DNA of 64,000 bases from Micromonospora purpureochromogenes (GCF_900091515.1 NZ_LT607410.1:868001-932000); one strand, 5' to 3'. Positions 23,468 through 35,044 are shown, numbered from the stretch's first letter. Numbers and translations: made by a program. Notes: generated from the letters alone by a model not told the origin.

Positions 23468-24475
23468 ATGTTGCGAGTCATAGTCCGCCGCCTGCTGCAG
23501 CTGGTGGTGACGCTGATAGCGCTGTCGGCGCTGATCTTCATCTGGCTGCGGAACCTGCCCGGCGGCCCGGTCGAGGCGCTGCTCGGCGAGCGGGCGACCC
23601 CCGAGCGCCGCGCCCTGCTGATCAAGGCGCTCGGCTACGACCAGCCGATCCTGGTGCAGTACGGCAAGTTCATGCAGCGGGTCCTCACCGGTGACTTCGG
23701 CAACTCGATCCGGACCGGTGACCCGGTCAGCGAGGTGATCGGGCGCGCCTTCCCCGCCACCATCGAGCTGGCCCTCGCCGCGATGATCATCGCGGTGGGC
23801 CTGGGCATCCCGCTCGGCTACCTCGCCGCCCGCTGGCGCGGTCGCTCCCTCGACAACCTGACGATCGCCGGCACCCTGGTCGGCATCTCGATCCCGATCT
23901 TCTTCCTGGGCTACCTGCTCAAGGACGTGTTCACCCAGAACATCCACTGGTTTCCGCCGTCCGGGCGGGTCACCACCGGCGTGGACAACACGAACATCAC
24001 CGGGTTCTACGTCCTCGACGGCCTGCTGACCCGGGAGTTCGACGCCAGCGCCGACGCGCTCTGGCACCTGATCCTGCCGGCGGTCACGCTGGCCACCATC
24101 CCGCTGGCGGTGATCGTCCGGATCACCCGGGCCAGCGTGCTCGACGTGCTCAACGAGGACTACGTGCGCACCGCCGAGGCCAAGGGCCTGCGGCACCGGA
24201 CCATCCGGGGCCGGCACATCCTGCGCAACGCCCTGCTGCCGGTGGTCACCACCATCGGCCTGCAGACCGGCGCGCTGCTCTCCGGCGCGGTGCTCACCGA
24301 GAAGGTCTACAACTGGGGCGGACTCGGCACGCTGATCGTCGACTCGATCACCGGCGGCCGGGACTACCCGGTGCTCCAGGCGATCATCCTGCTGGCCGCC
24401 CTGGTCTTCGTGATGGTCAACCTCCTGGTCGACCTCTCCTACGCCTTCATCGACCCGAGGGTGCGTGTCCGATGA
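23468..24475 (+). CDS. dppB: Dipeptide/oligopeptide ABC permease, DppB type
   Basis: The 335-residue inner-membrane protein begins MLRVIVRRLLQLVVTLIALS, the family start, with an N-terminal membrane segment then LVQYGKFMQRVLTGDFGNS. Six hydrophobic segments are visible. The EAA loop that docks to the ATPases is EAKGLRHRTIRGRHILRNAL. It is the first permease subunit, downstream of the split binding-protein gene, and its stop overlaps dppC (ATGA). The gene is intact, although the IS in front of it may reduce transcription. Confidence 0.93.
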   Translation: MLRVIVRRLLQLVVTLIALSALIFIWLRNLPGGPVEALLGERATPERRALLIKALGYDQPILVQYGKFMQRVLTGDFGNSIRTGDPVSEVIGRAFPATIELALAAMIIAVGLGIPLGYLAARWRGRSLDNLTIAGTLVGISIPIFFLGYLLKDVFTQNIHWFPPSGRVTTGVDNTNITGFYVLDGLLTREFDASADALWHLILPAVTLATIPLAVIVRITRASVLDVLNEDYVRTAEAKGLRHRTIRGRHILRNALLPVVTTIGLQTGALLSGAVLTEKVYNWGGLGTLIVDSITGGRDYPVLQAIILLAALVFVMVNLLVDLSYAFIDPRVRVR

Positions 24476-25500
24476 CCGATCCGACCACCCAGGCCGGCGC
24501 GACGGCGCCGGCGCCCCGTACCGGTGACGAGCGCACGGGCGGCGTGAGCGAGCGGAACATCGGCCTGCTCGGCGACCGGAAGAAGGCGCGGCTGGACGAG
24601 CTGGCCCGGGCCACCGCCGACAACGGCGGCGTCAGCCTCTTCCGCGACGCGCTGCGGCGGCTCGGGCGCAATCCGGTCGCCATCGTCGGCGCCATCATCG
24701 TCGGGCTGTTCATCCTCGTGGCGGTCTTCGCGCCGCTGATCGCGCCGCACGACCCGGCGCAGGAGTTCGACGCGCTCACCAAGAACCTGACCGTGGAGAA
24801 CATCCCGGGGGCCACCGCCGGGCACCCGCTCGGCTCCGACCCGCTGGGTCGCGACTTCCTCTCCCGGCTCATCTACGGCAGCCGGCAGACCCTCTTCGTC
24901 GGCGTGCTCGCCACCCTGATCGGTCTCTCCCTCGGCGTGCTGCTCGGCGCGATCGCGGGTGCCTTCGGTGGCTGGGTCGACGTCGTCCTGATGCGACTCA
25001 CCGACGTGATGCTGGCGCTGCCCAGCCTCCTGCTGGCGATCACCCTGGTCGCCATGGCCAGCAAGTCCAGCCAGTGGACGGTCATCTTCGCGGTGGCCAT
25101 CGTCAGCGTGCCGATCTTCGCCCGGTTGCTGCGTGGCTCGATGCTCGCCCAGCGGGAGAGCGACCACGTGCTCGCCGCGCGGGCGCTCGGCGTCAAGGAG
25201 CGCAACATCGTGCTGCGGCACATGCTGCCCAACTCGCTGACCGCGGTGATCGTGCAGGCCACGCTCACCTTCGCGGTGGCGATCCTGGACGCGGCGGCGC
25301 TCTCCTTCCTCGGCCTCGGCGACCCGGACATCAACCGCGCCGAGTGGGGCCTGATGCTCGGCGTGGACGGCGTCCACTACTTCGAGGCCCGCCCCGAGCT
25401 GGCCTACTACCCGGCGCTCGCGATCATCGTGGTCGCGCTCGGCTTCACCCTGCTGGGCGAGGCGATGCGCGACGCCATCGACCCGAAGAACCGGCGGTGA
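24472..25500 (+). CDS. dppC: Dipeptide/oligopeptide ABC permease, DppC type
   Basis: The 342-residue inner-membrane subunit has a hydrophilic ~75-residue N-terminus, then LGRNPVAIVGAIIVGLFILV (OppC N-terminal segment), HPLGSDPLGRDFLSRLIYGS, and the EAA-like loop ARALGVKERNIVLRHMLPNS. FLGLGDPDINRAEWG near the end is family-typical. It forms the channel with DppB. The 4-base overlap means coupled translation. The ATPase genes follow after a 112-bp gap. Confidence 0.93.
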   Translation: MTDPTTQAGATAPAPRTGDERTGGVSERNIGLLGDRKKARLDELARATADNGGVSLFRDALRRLGRNPVAIVGAIIVGLFILVAVFAPLIAPHDPAQEFDALTKNLTVENIPGATAGHPLGSDPLGRDFLSRLIYGSRQTLFVGVLATLIGLSLGVLLGAIAGAFGGWVDVVLMRLTDVMLALPSLLLAITLVAMASKSSQWTVIFAVAIVSVPIFARLLRGSMLAQRESDHVLAARALGVKERNIVLRHMLPNSLTAVIVQATLTFAVAILDAAALSFLGLGDPDINRAEWGLMLGVDGVHYFEARPELAYYPALAIIVVALGFTLLGEAMRDAIDPKNRR

Positions 25501-25545
25501 GGGCGGTGCGGACAACCAGCACGGCCGGCGTGAGCCGCCGGCGGG

Positions 25546-25578
25546 CGCGAGGAGTGAGCTTGCGAGCCCCGCAGTCGC
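25546..25578 (+). repeat. Short intergenic repeat-like element
   Basis: The stretch GCGCGAGGAGTGAGCTTGCG continues to GCAGTCG and sits in the only sizeable gap of the operon (between dppC and dppD). It resembles a sequence I associate with recurrent Micromonospora intergenic elements; no second copy is in this window. Confidence 0.3.
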
Positions 25579-25612
25579 TAGCGCAGGACCAGTGCAGTGA
25601 GGAAGTGACCCG

Positions 25613-26599
25613 ATGAGCCTGCTCGACGTACGCGACCTGAGCGTGGTGTTCCAGCGGCGGGGCGAGCGGCCGTTCACCGCCGTGGACAAGGTGAGCTTCA
25701 GCGTGGAGCCGGGCCAGACGGTCGGCCTGGTCGGCGAGTCCGGCTGCGGCAAGAGCGTCACCAGCCTCGCGATCATGGGCCTGCTGCCCAAGCGGGGCAA
25801 CAAGGTCAGCGGTGAGGTGTTCTTCGACGGCGCCGACCTGCTCAAGCTCCGCGATGACGACATGCGGGACCGGCGTGGCCGGGACATCGGCATGATCTTC
25901 CAGGACCCGCTCTCCTCGCTGAACCCGGTGATCCCGATCGGCGTGCAGGTGGCCGAGGTGCTGGAGCGGCACCAGGGGATGGACCGCAAGAAGGCGCTGC
26001 GGGAGGCCCGGGAACTGCTCGACGCGGTCGGCATCCCGGACCCGGACCGGCGGCTCAAGGAGTACCCGCACCAGATCTCCGGTGGCATGCGGCAGCGCGC
26101 GCTGATCGCCATCGCGCTGGCCTGCAAGCCGCGGCTGCTGATCGCGGACGAGCCGACCACCGCCCTGGACGTGACCATCCAGGCGCAGATCCTCACCCTG
26201 CTCAAGCAGCTGGTCGACGAGACCGGCACCGCGCTCATCATGATCACGCACGACCTCGGTGTGGTGGCCGGCCTCTGCGACACGGTCAACGTGCTCTACG
26301 GCGGCAAGGTGGTCGAGCGGGCCGCCCGGCACGAGCTGTTCGCCCGGGCCCGGCACCCGTACACCCACGGGCTGCTCAGCTCGGTGCCCCGGCTGGACTC
26401 GCCGCGCGGCGAGCGGCTGCACGCCATCCGCGGCTCGGTGGCCGACAACATCCCCTGGGCCGAGGGGTGCGCCTTCGCGCCCCGCTGCGACAACGTCGTG
26501 GACGCCTGCCTGGAGGGCCCGCCCCCGCTGGAGCCCACCGCCACCGGCGGCGACCTTCGCTGCAACAACCCCGTTTCCGAGGAGGTGGCGGTCCCGTGA
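25613..26599 (+). CDS. dppD: Peptide ABC transporter ATP-binding protein, DppD type
   Basis: The 328-residue ATPase energises peptide import at the inner face of the membrane. Motifs are Walker [10 protein letters not shown], the Q-loop [10 protein letters not shown], signature ISGGMRQR, Walker [13 protein letters not shown] and the H-loop ITHDL. The C-terminal oligopeptide/dipeptide (oligo_HPY) extension with clustered Cys ([14 protein letters not shown]) is present, which in related proteins can bind an Fe-S cluster. Its stop overlaps the next start (GTGA). Confidence 0.94.
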   Translation: MSLLDVRDLSVVFQRRGERPFTAVDKVSFSVEPGQTVGLVGESGCGKSVTSLAIMGLLPKRGNKVSGEVFFDGADLLKLRDDDMRDRRGRDIGMIFQDPLSSLNPVIPIGVQVAEVLERHQGMDRKKALREARELLDAVGIPDPDRRLKEYPHQISGGMRQRALIAIALACKPRLLIADEPTTALDVTIQAQILTLLKQLVDETGTALIMITHDLGVVAGLCDTVNVLYGGKVVERAARHELFARARHPYTHGLLSSVPRLDSPRGERLHAIRGSVADNIPWAEGCAFAPRCDNVVDACLEGPPPLEPTATGGDLRCNNPVSEEVAVP

Positions 26600-27693
26600 C
26601 CGAGCGGACCGGACCACTGGTCGAACTGCGCGACCTCAAGGTCCACTTCCCGATCAAGAGCGGCCTGCTCTTCGACCGCACCGTCGGGTACGTCTACGCC
26701 GTCGACGGCGTCTCGCTCGCCATCCGGGCCGGTGAGACGTACGGGCTGGTCGGCGAGTCGGGCTGCGGCAAGTCGACGCTGGGCCGGGGCCTGCTGCGGC
26801 TGGTCGAGCCGACCGACGGCGAGATCGTCTTCGACGGCACCGACGTCCGGCAGCTCAAGGGCGAGAAGATGCGCCTGGCCCGCCGCCGGATGCAAATGAT
26901 CTTCCAGGACCCGCTGTCCAGCCTGGACCCCCGGCAGTCGGTGGAGTCGCTGCTGGTCGAAGGGCTCAAGGCGCACGGCCTCGCCACCGACAAGGCGGCG
27001 ACGAGCCGGCGGCTGCGGGAGACCCTGGAGGCGGTCGGCCTGCCCGCGTCGGCGCTGAGCAAGTACCCGCACGAGTTCTCCGGCGGCCAGCGCCAGCGCA
27101 TCGGCATCGCCCGGGCGCTGGTGCTCAACCCGGAGCTGATCGTCGCCGACGAGCCGGTGTCGGCGCTCGACGTGTCCATCCAGGCGCAGGTGCTCAACCT
27201 GCTGGAGGACCTCCAGAACGAGCGCGGCCTGACGTACCTGATCATCGCGCACGACCTGGCGGTGGTCCGGCACATCGCCGACACGGTGGGCGTGATGTAC
27301 CTGGGTGGCCTGGTGGAGGAGGCGTCCAGCGACGACCTCTACCGGGAGCCGATGCACCCGTACACCAGGGCGCTGATGTCGGCGGTGCCGGTGCCGGACC
27401 CGCTGGTGGAGGACCGCCGCGAGCGGATCCTGCTCGCCGGCGACCTGCCCTCGCCGACCAACCCGCCGTCCGGGTGCCGCTTCCACACCCGGTGCCCGTG
27501 GGCGCAGCCGACCCGCTGCGCCGACGAGCGGCCGGCGCTGCGGGAGGTGGTCGGTGGGCACAAGGTCGCCTGCCACTACGCCGAGGAGATCGCGGCCGGC
27601 CGGATCCGTCCGCACGAGGTGGAGCCGGAGCTGGTCCGGCCGGACGACGGTGGGGCGCCGGGCGACACCGGTGAGCTGATCCCGACGCCGTGA
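26596..27693 (+). CDS. dppF: Peptide ABC transporter ATP-binding protein, DppF type
   Basis: The 365-residue second ATPase starts at GTG 26596, overlapping dppD by four bases; the upstream in-frame extension overlaps coding sequence. Motifs are Walker [20 protein letters not shown], signature FSGGQRQR, Walker [13 protein letters not shown] and the oligo_HPY tail [15 protein letters not shown]. An acidic C-terminal extension of ~45 residues follows. It pairs with DppD. A strong terminator ends the operon eight bases later. Confidence 0.94.
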   Translation: MTERTGPLVELRDLKVHFPIKSGLLFDRTVGYVYAVDGVSLAIRAGETYGLVGESGCGKSTLGRGLLRLVEPTDGEIVFDGTDVRQLKGEKMRLARRRMQMIFQDPLSSLDPRQSVESLLVEGLKAHGLATDKAATSRRLRETLEAVGLPASALSKYPHEFSGGQRQRIGIARALVLNPELIVADEPVSALDVSIQAQVLNLLEDLQNERGLTYLIIAHDLAVVRHIADTVGVMYLGGLVEEASSDDLYREPMHPYTRALMSAVPVPDPLVEDRRERILLAGDLPSPTNPPSGCRFHTRCPWAQPTRCADERPALREVVGGHKVACHYAEEIAAGRIRPHEVEPELVRPDDGGAPGDTGELIPTP

Positions 27694-27700
27694 GCGCGTG

Positions 27701-27739
27701 CCGAGGCCCCCAACCCCCGCGCGGGGTTGGGGGCCTCGG
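27701..27739. terminator. Terminator of dpp operon
   Basis: CCGAGGCCCCCAACCCC pairs perfectly with its complement ending at 27739 (17 bp). It lies between convergent genes and can serve both. Confidence 0.85.
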
Positions 27740-27745
27740 CGTGTC

Positions 27746-28207
27746 TCAGCCCTCCGGGCGGTTGAGCAGGGCGAGCGCGACGGCGTGGACGGCGTCCAGC
27801 CCGGCCGGGTCGGCCAGCGCGGCCTTCCCGCCGGTCACCGCGTACCACTCGTCGGCGTCCTTGTACTGCACGGAGAGGGTGACCTGCCCGTCGGCGTACC
27901 GGGTCTTCAGGGTCAGCTCGCCGGTCACCACGCCGGCCTCGTCGGTCATCACCCCGCCGGGCCCGGCGACCAGGTCCGCGGTCAGTTCCCGGGGTGACGC
28001 GTCCGGCCGAGCGTCGGCGCTCATCCCGGCCCCCGGCACGGCGGTGGGCGCCGCTGGGTGGCCGTCCGCGGTCATTCCGGCGGTGGCGGCCGTCGTGCCG
28101 GTGCCGCCACCGCTGCCGGTGGCGGCGGCCGCGTCGTCCCCGCCGGCGTCCGGCATCTGCTCCGGCGCGGGAGTCGCCCCGGCACCGGTCACGGCTTGTT
28201 CGCCCAT
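27746..28207 (-). CDS. Hypothetical protein with low-complexity N-terminus
   Basis: The 153-residue product starts at the ATG six bases after GGAGGG. Residues 1-75 are Gly/Ala/Thr/Pro-rich and probably disordered. Residues 75-150 look folded: LTADLVAGPGGVMTDEAGVV, LKTRYADGQVTLSVQYKDAD and EWYAVTGGKAALADPAGLDA, resembling a small beta-sheet domain. No signal peptide is seen. It overlaps the end of the HNH nuclease gene by 19 bases, so they share a transcript. I do not recognise the family. Confidence 0.6.
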   Translation of the reverse strand: MGEQAVTGAGATPAPEQMPDAGGDDAAAATGSGGGTGTTAATAGMTADGHPAAPTAVPGAGMSADARPDASPRELTADLVAGPGGVMTDEAGVVTGELTLKTRYADGQVTLSVQYKDADEWYAVTGGKAALADPAGLDAVHAVALALLNRPEG

Positions 28208-28848
28208 GTGCAACCCTCCAACATGTCGCTGAGTGCGGCCTTCTCGGCGCTGGTCACCGTCAGCCGCCAGTGATGCTTGACCGTCACCCAGCTCTCCGCG
28301 TACTTGCACCAGTACGACCGGTTCGCCGGTTTCCACTGCGACGGGTCCTGGTCACCCTTTGCCCGGTTGGAGCTCGCGGAAACCGCGATGAGCTGCGGTC
28401 GGGTCATATCGTTGGCGAAGTCGCCACGCTTGGCGTCGTCCCACTCGTTCGCCCCCGAGCGCCACGCGTTGGCCAGCGGCACCATGTGGTCGACGTCCAC
28501 GTCGGAGGGATCGGTGAAGGTGCGCCCGTCGTAGACGCTCTCCCAGTGGCCGGCGACCACGTTGCAGCCGGAGAGGCGGATGTCCTCCCCGTCGCGCTTG
28601 AGCACGCTGTCCCGGACGTCGCAGTTGGTGCCGGTGTCCCGCCAGTGCGGGAACCGCTCGCGGCTGTAGCCCCGCATCGAGCCCGCCTTCGCGACGGTCA
28701 GCTCCGCCAGCTGCTCACCGACGTTGCCGGCGCCGCTCGGCGGCGCCTCCGGCTCGTCGAGCGAGACCTCGCAACCGCCCACGCCGAGGGCGAGCACCGC
28801 GGCGAGCGCGACGGCCACCGTCCCACGGGCTCCTGATCTGGTACGCAC
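28189..28848 (-). CDS. Secreted HNH nuclease (DUF1524/GmrSD-like), lipoprotein
   Basis: The 219-residue product starts at the GTG eight bases after GGAGAGG, with a lipoprotein signal ending LALGVGGC. The catalytic region reads SDVDVDHMVPLANAWRSGA, then NDMTRPQLIAVSASSNRAKG and DPSQWKP. This is the DH...N...K arrangement of HNH nucleases of the DUF1524 type, common as secreted actinobacterial proteins. Cys pairs (CDVRD, GCNVV, WCKY, GCTW) suggest disulphides outside the cell. It probably degrades extracellular nucleic acid; there is no sign of a toxin partner apart from the small overlapping downstream gene. Confidence 0.8.
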   Translation of the reverse strand: MRTRSGARGTVAVALAAVLALGVGGCEVSLDEPEAPPSGAGNVGEQLAELTVAKAGSMRGYSRERFPHWRDTGTNCDVRDSVLKRDGEDIRLSGCNVVAGHWESVYDGRTFTDPSDVDVDHMVPLANAWRSGANEWDDAKRGDFANDMTRPQLIAVSASSNRAKGDQDPSQWKPANRSYWCKYAESWVTVKHHWRLTVTSAEKAALSDMLEGCTWANKP

Positions 28849-28956
28849 AGACGACACCTCTCCAGCTTGCGGGCTCCCGGCGATCCCGCACAGTACCCGG
28901 GCACGGTTTCGGCGTTTCGTTGGAATCTCCCACGCGGCGCGGGCAGATTGGTACCC

Positions 28957-30393
28957 ATGACCGCACCCGCTCACGCGCTCCGGCTCCGCAGCGGGGCGGG
29001 GCGGGGCACGCTGCTGGCGGCGATCCTCGCCTCCGGAATGGTCTTCCTGGACAGCACGGTGGTCAACGTGGCACTGCCCCGGCTCGGGGCCGAACTCGGG
29101 GCGACCATCGCGGGTCTCCAATGGACGGTCAACGGCTACCTGCTGACCCTGGCCGCGTTCGTGCTGCTCGGCGGGGCACTGGGCGACCGTTTCGGCCGGC
29201 GCCGGCTCTTTTTGCTCGGGGTGGTCTGGTTCGCCGTCGCCTCCGTCCTCTGCGGCCTGGCCCAGGACACCGGCTGGCTGGTCGCCGCCCGGTTCCTCCA
29301 GGGCGCCGGCGGGGCGCTGCTCACCCCCGGCTCGCTCTCCGTGCTCCAGTCGAGCTTCCACCCCGACGACCGGGGCCGGGCCATCGGCGCCTGGTCCGGG
29401 CTGGCCGGCGTGACCACCGCGCTCGGCCCCTTCGTCGGCGGCTGGCTGATCGACGCGCTCTCCTGGCGGTGGATCTTCTTCATCAACCTGCCGCTGGCGG
29501 TCGCGGTGATCCTGGCCGCGCTGCGCTGGGTGCCGGAGAGCCGCGACGAGGACGCCTCGCGCAGCGGGGGGAAGCGGTTCGACGTGGCCGGGGCGCTGCT
29601 CGGCGCACTCGGCCTGGCCGGCGTCACGTACGCCCTGATCGACGCCCCGGTGCGGGGCCTGCGCTCGCTGCCGGTGCTGCTGGCCGTGCTGGTCGGCGTC
29701 CTCGGCGCGGTGGCCTTCGTGCTGGTGGAGCGGCGCCGGGGGGAGGCGGCGATGCTGCCCACCGGGCTGTTCAGCAGCCGCCTCTTCTCGGCGCTCAACC
29801 TGTTCACCGTGGTGGTCTACGCGGCGCTGGGCGGCTTCACCTTCTTCTTCGCCGTCTACCTCCAGAACGTCGTCGGTTGGTCGGCGGTCCGCACCGGGCT
29901 GGCCACCGTCCCGATGACCGTGCTGCTGCTGGTCGGCTCGGCCCGGGCCGGCGCCCTGTCGGCGCGGATCGGCCCCCGGCTGCCGCTGACCGTCGGTCCG
30001 GTGATCGCCGCCGCGGGCCTGCTGCTGCTGCGCCGGGTCGGCCCGGGCACGTCGTCGTACTGGGTGGACGTGCTGCCCGGGGTGCTCCTCTTCGGGCTGG
30101 GGCTGACCCTGGTGGTGGCGCCGTTGACCGCGTCGGTGCTGGCCGCCGTCGCGGACCGGTTCGCCGGGGTGGCGAGCGGCTTCAACAACGCCGCGTCCCG
30201 GGTGGGTGGCCTGCTCGCGGTGGCCGCGCTGCCGCTGCTGGTGGGCCTCTCCGGCACCGGGTACCAGCAGCCGGCCGAGCTGACCCACGCGTACCGGGGG
30301 GCGCTGGCCTGGTGCGCCGGGCTGCTGCTGGCCGGCGCGGTGACGGCCGGCCTGCTCGTGCACCGGCCGCCCCGGCCGGCCCGGCCCTCGTAG
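28957..30393 (+). CDS. MFS drug transporter, DHA2 (14-segment) family
   Basis: The 478-residue membrane protein starts at ATG 28957. Motifs are MVFLDSTVVNVALPRLGAEL (DHA2 motif near segment 1), GGALGDRFGRRRLFLLG (MFS motif A) and ALGPFVGGWLIDALSWRWIF (antiporter motif C and the following WRWIF). Fourteen segments can be placed. Relatives such as EmrB/QacA export drugs by proton antiport. There is no adjacent regulator, so the substrate is unknown. It is divergent from the HNH nuclease gene. Confidence 0.86.
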   Translation: MTAPAHALRLRSGAGRGTLLAAILASGMVFLDSTVVNVALPRLGAELGATIAGLQWTVNGYLLTLAAFVLLGGALGDRFGRRRLFLLGVVWFAVASVLCGLAQDTGWLVAARFLQGAGGALLTPGSLSVLQSSFHPDDRGRAIGAWSGLAGVTTALGPFVGGWLIDALSWRWIFFINLPLAVAVILAALRWVPESRDEDASRSGGKRFDVAGALLGALGLAGVTYALIDAPVRGLRSLPVLLAVLVGVLGAVAFVLVERRRGEAAMLPTGLFSSRLFSALNLFTVVVYAALGGFTFFFAVYLQNVVGWSAVRTGLATVPMTVLLLVGSARAGALSARIGPRLPLTVGPVIAAAGLLLLRRVGPGTSSYWVDVLPGVLLFGLGLTLVVAPLTASVLAAVADRFAGVASGFNNAASRVGGLLAVAALPLLVGLSGTGYQQPAELTHAYRGALAWCAGLLLAGAVTAGLLVHRPPRPARPS

Positions 30394-30445
30394 CCGGGGC
30401 TTCGCCGCCGCCTCGACCCACCGGGCCGGTTGCTACGGTCGGCGG

Positions 30446-30649
30446 GTGGACGATCATGATGACCGGCTGCGCTACCGCTTGCTGACCGGGCCGGATGACG
30501 CCGACTTCTGCCGCCGGGTCAGTGAGGCGCTGGCCGACGGCTACCGACTGCACCGCTCCCCGGCCATCACCTTCGACGGTGAGCGGGTGGTCGTCGCCCA
30601 GGCGGTGGTGCTCGGCGACGGCTGGTCGGCCGGGGTCACCCCGGTCTGA
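30446..30649 (+). CDS. DUF1737 domain protein
   Basis: The 67-residue protein from GTG 30446 reads LRYRLLTGPDDADFCRRVSE, then LADGYRLHRSPAITFDGERV. This is the DUF1737 pattern, where a YRL-TG-D-x-x-F-C motif is followed by a G-Y-x-L/x-G-S-P-A strand. Members are small cytoplasmic proteins of unknown function. It is followed by a hairpin shared with the convergent leuA gene. Confidence 0.75.
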   Translation: MDDHDDRLRYRLLTGPDDADFCRRVSEALADGYRLHRSPAITFDGERVVVAQAVVLGDGWSAGVTPV

Positions 30650-30660
30650 CCGGGCGCGTG

Positions 30661-30692
30661 CGGCAGGGCCCGGCCGGAGCCGGACCCTGCCG
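30661..30692. terminator. Terminator between DUF1737 gene and leuA
   Basis: CGGCAGGGCCCGGC pairs with GCCGGACCCTGCCG (one mismatch, 4-nt loop) just past the leuA stop; it is placed to serve both strands. Confidence 0.7.
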
Positions 30693-30699
30693 CGACGCC

Positions 30700-32601
<1,902 letters not shown>

Positions 32602-32617
<16 letters not shown>

Positions 32618-32646
32618 CGACCAAGGAGGAGGTACGCCTGCCACAT
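32602..32646 (-). CDS. leuA leader peptide
   Basis: The 14-residue frame reads MWQAYLLLGRRDEA, with three consecutive Leu codons (CTC CTC CTT) at positions 6-8, and has AGGGTGA upstream as ribosome site. It sits 145 bases before leuA in the same direction and its end forms one arm of the hairpin at 32581-32617. This is the layout of classical amino-acid attenuation: charged tRNA-Leu lets the ribosome reach the stop, scarcity stalls it at the Leu run. It is too short for standard gene finders. Confidence 0.68.
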
Positions 32647-32696
32647 GACAGGGTCACCCTACGTGGTGAGACGGGGGGTGGGAAGGCAGGTCCGCA

Positions 32697-33977
32697 CTAT
32701 GAGATCGGTGTCGCAGCGCCCACCGCCGGCTCCGGGGCGGCCTCGCCGAGGCGGGGGGTCCGCTCAGCCCAGGCGACCACAGGTACGACGGCCAACCCGA
32801 TGATCACGAAGAGCGCCGCCGTCGGGTACCAGCCCCAACCGCCCGTGGCGACGCCGAGCGCGGTCAGCCCGGCCGGCGCGATCAGGTACTGCAACTGCGT
32901 GCCGAGCCGGAACGCCCCGACGTACGCGCCGCGCTGGGCGGCCGGCGGCAGGGTGGCGGTCAGCCCCCAGGTGCCCGCCGACTCGATCAACTCGGCCACG
33001 ACGAGCAGCGTCGCGGCGGCCACCAGCACCACCACCGTGAGCCCGCCGCGGGTCAGCCCGGAGAGCGGCAGGACCAGGCAGAAACCGGCGATCAGCAGGG
33101 CACCCCGCCGGGACGCCCGGGCCGCGCCGGAGCTGGTGTCGGCGCCCTGGCTCGCCCGCACCTGGAGCAGCACGATCAGGATCGTGTTCAGCAGCACCAG
33201 CCCGGCGATCACCGTCTTCGGGGCGTCGGTGTGGCTCAGGATCCACAACGGCAGCACCGTCAGGTAGAGCGTCTGGTGCGCGGTGAGCAGCCCGGAGAGC
33301 AGGGACACCGCCATGAAGGGGCGATCCCGGAGCACGGCCAGCCGGCTCATCGGCTCCGCCGGTCGGGCCACCTCGGGCAGCCGGGGAAGCCGGCGGACGA
33401 AGAGCGCCGTGACCAGGAACACCACCGCGATGAACCAGACCATCCCCCGGTACGCCGCCATCGTGTCCACCGCGAGCACCACGCCGCTGATCACCGCCCC
33501 GAGCCCGAATCCGACGTTCAGCGACGAGCGCTGGTACGCCATCGCGGTGACCCGCTCGGCCGCGGGCAGCGCGTTGATCGAGTAGACCTGCCGGGCCACC
33601 CCGGTGGCGGCGTCCACTGCGGCCAGCGCCACCACCACCGCGAGGAATCCGGCGAAACCGCCCACCAACGGGTACGCCGCGAAGAGTGCCGCGTCGAGCA
33701 CCAGGCCGGCCAGCCAGACCCGTTGTGGGCCGTACCGGTCGGTGAGCCCGCCGAGCGGCACGGTGCCGAGCAGCGACACCCCGGCGGCGATGGACAGGCC
33801 GAGCCCGACCTGGGTGGCGCTGAGCCCGAGCGCCCGGGTGAAGAAGACGGCGCTGCCGGCCTGGAAGAGGCCGCCTCCGACCGCGGAGACCATGGCCTGC
33901 ACGGCGAGGGCGCGGGTCAGGCCGGCGGGTGGCACGACGTGTCGGACGGCGGTGCGGATGGTGTCCCTGGTCCCCAT
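32697..33977 (-). CDS. MFS transporter, 12-segment
   Basis: The 426-residue product starts at the ATG giving MGTRDTIRTAVRHVVPP; nine upstream codons are an alternative. Motif A-like LGGLTDRYGPQRVWLAGL follows segment 2, and twelve hydrophobic segments can be counted. The ITVWG-type ends (AGVSLLGTVPLGGL, SLNVGFGLGAVISGVVLA) are normal for drug or metabolite exporters. It is divergent from an ArsR-type regulator 77 bp away, so that protein is its probable repressor. The substrate is unknown. Confidence 0.8.
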   Translation of the reverse strand: MGTRDTIRTAVRHVVPPAGLTRALAVQAMVSAVGGGLFQAGSAVFFTRALGLSATQVGLGLSIAAGVSLLGTVPLGGLTDRYGPQRVWLAGLVLDAALFAAYPLVGGFAGFLAVVVALAAVDAATGVARQVYSINALPAAERVTAMAYQRSSLNVGFGLGAVISGVVLAVDTMAAYRGMVWFIAVVFLVTALFVRRLPRLPEVARPAEPMSRLAVLRDRPFMAVSLLSGLLTAHQTLYLTVLPLWILSHTDAPKTVIAGLVLLNTILIVLLQVRASQGADTSSGAARASRRGALLIAGFCLVLPLSGLTRGGLTVVVLVAAATLLVVAELIESAGTWGLTATLPPAAQRGAYVGAFRLGTQLQYLIAPAGLTALGVATGGWGWYPTAALFVIIGLAVVPVVAWAERTPRLGEAAPEPAVGAATPIS

Positions 33978-34054
33978 GGCCGGTGAGCCAACCGTGCCCC
34001 CCACCGGCGGGTCGAGCCTTTTAGGCTGGGCCGAATTCTCGACGGGGGTGGAGG

Positions 34055-35044
34055 ATGTCGCAGCTGCGGTTCGAGACGGCGGACGTCGCCGGGGTGCGGT
34101 TCGGCGTTTCTCCGGTGTGGGAGACGGTCTCCAGCCTGTGGGTGTTGCGGGACCCGATCCGAAACGCCCTGCACCTGCCCTGGATCGACCGGGCCCGGAC
34201 GTTCGTCGCCCGCCCGGAGGTGGCCGTCGCGGTGGGCCCCCTGCGCGAGCTGGCCCGCCCGCGCGCCTGGCTGCCCGACTTCCTCACGCCACCCCCGCCC
34301 GGCCCGGACGTCGAGTTCGAGGAGAGCCTCGAGCAGGTCAGGGCGACGCCGCCGGCGGTGGTGGTGCGGGACCTGCTGGCCACCACCCCGAAACGGCCGC
34401 TCGGTCCGTTCGGCCAGGCGCTGCGTACCGACCCGAAGGCCATGTTGCCGGCACTGGTCACCGCGCTGCGGGTCTGGCACGACGTGGCCATCGCCCCGGA
34501 CTGGCCGAGGATGCGGGCGCTGCTGGAGGCGGACATCGCGCACCGGGGCAGCCAACTCGCCGAAGGTGGTGCCGGGCTGGCCCTCGCCGGGCTGCACCCC
34601 ACCGTGCGCTGGGCCGGTGACCGGGTGGTCAGCGACGACCCGTGGCGGCTCGACTTCCATCTCGGCGGTCGCGGTATCGCGTTGAACCCGGGGGTCTTCA
34701 CGCCCCAGCGGGTGCTGTGGAACCTGCTGGAGGACTCGCCGCCCGGCGGGACGTACCCGGTGCGGGCGGTGGCCACCCTCTGGGAAGCGGCCCCGGCGCC
34801 GCCCGGCGACCCGCTGGCCCGGGTGATCGGGTCGGGCCGGGCGGGGCTGCTCCAGTTGCTCGACAGCGCGGCCACCACCAGCGACCTGGCCCGGCGGACC
34901 GGGATGTCGGCGGGGAACGTCTCCCAGCACCTGGCCGCGCTGCACGCCGCCGGGCTGGTCTCCCGGGTGCGGCAGGGGCGGCACGTGCTCTACCGGGGAA
35001 CTGACGCGGCGACGGTGCTGCTGCGGGCCAGCCGGGGAGAGTGA
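34055..35044 (+). CDS. ArsR-type winged-helix regulator with large N-terminal domain
   Basis: The 329-residue protein has a typical ArsR winged helix at residues ~265-325: LLQLLDSAATTSDLARRTGM, then SAGNVSQHLAALHAAGLVSR and the wing QGRHVLYRGTDA. The N-terminal ~250 residues (ETVSSLWVLRDPIRNALHLP, NPGVFTPQRVLWNLLE) form an uncharacterised sensory domain common in actinobacterial members, where it precedes the helix-turn-helix. It starts 77 bp from the divergent MFS gene, so it likely controls that transporter and itself. Confidence 0.85.
   Translation: MSQLRFETADVAGVRFGVSPVWETVSSLWVLRDPIRNALHLPWIDRARTFVARPEVAVAVGPLRELARPRAWLPDFLTPPPPGPDVEFEESLEQVRATPPAVVVRDLLATTPKRPLGPFGQALRTDPKAMLPALVTALRVWHDVAIAPDWPRMRALLEADIAHRGSQLAEGGAGLALAGLHPTVRWAGDRVVSDDPWRLDFHLGGRGIALNPGVFTPQRVLWNLLEDSPPGGTYPVRAVATLWEAAPAPPGDPLARVIGSGRAGLLQLLDSAATTSDLARRTGMSAGNVSQHLAALHAAGLVSRVRQGRHVLYRGTDAATVLLRASRGE

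Noticed and set aside
28867..28956. Longer start for the MFS transporter at 28867
   Set aside because: The extra residues are not hydrophobic and overlap the divergent promoter; ATG 28957 gives the family N-terminus.
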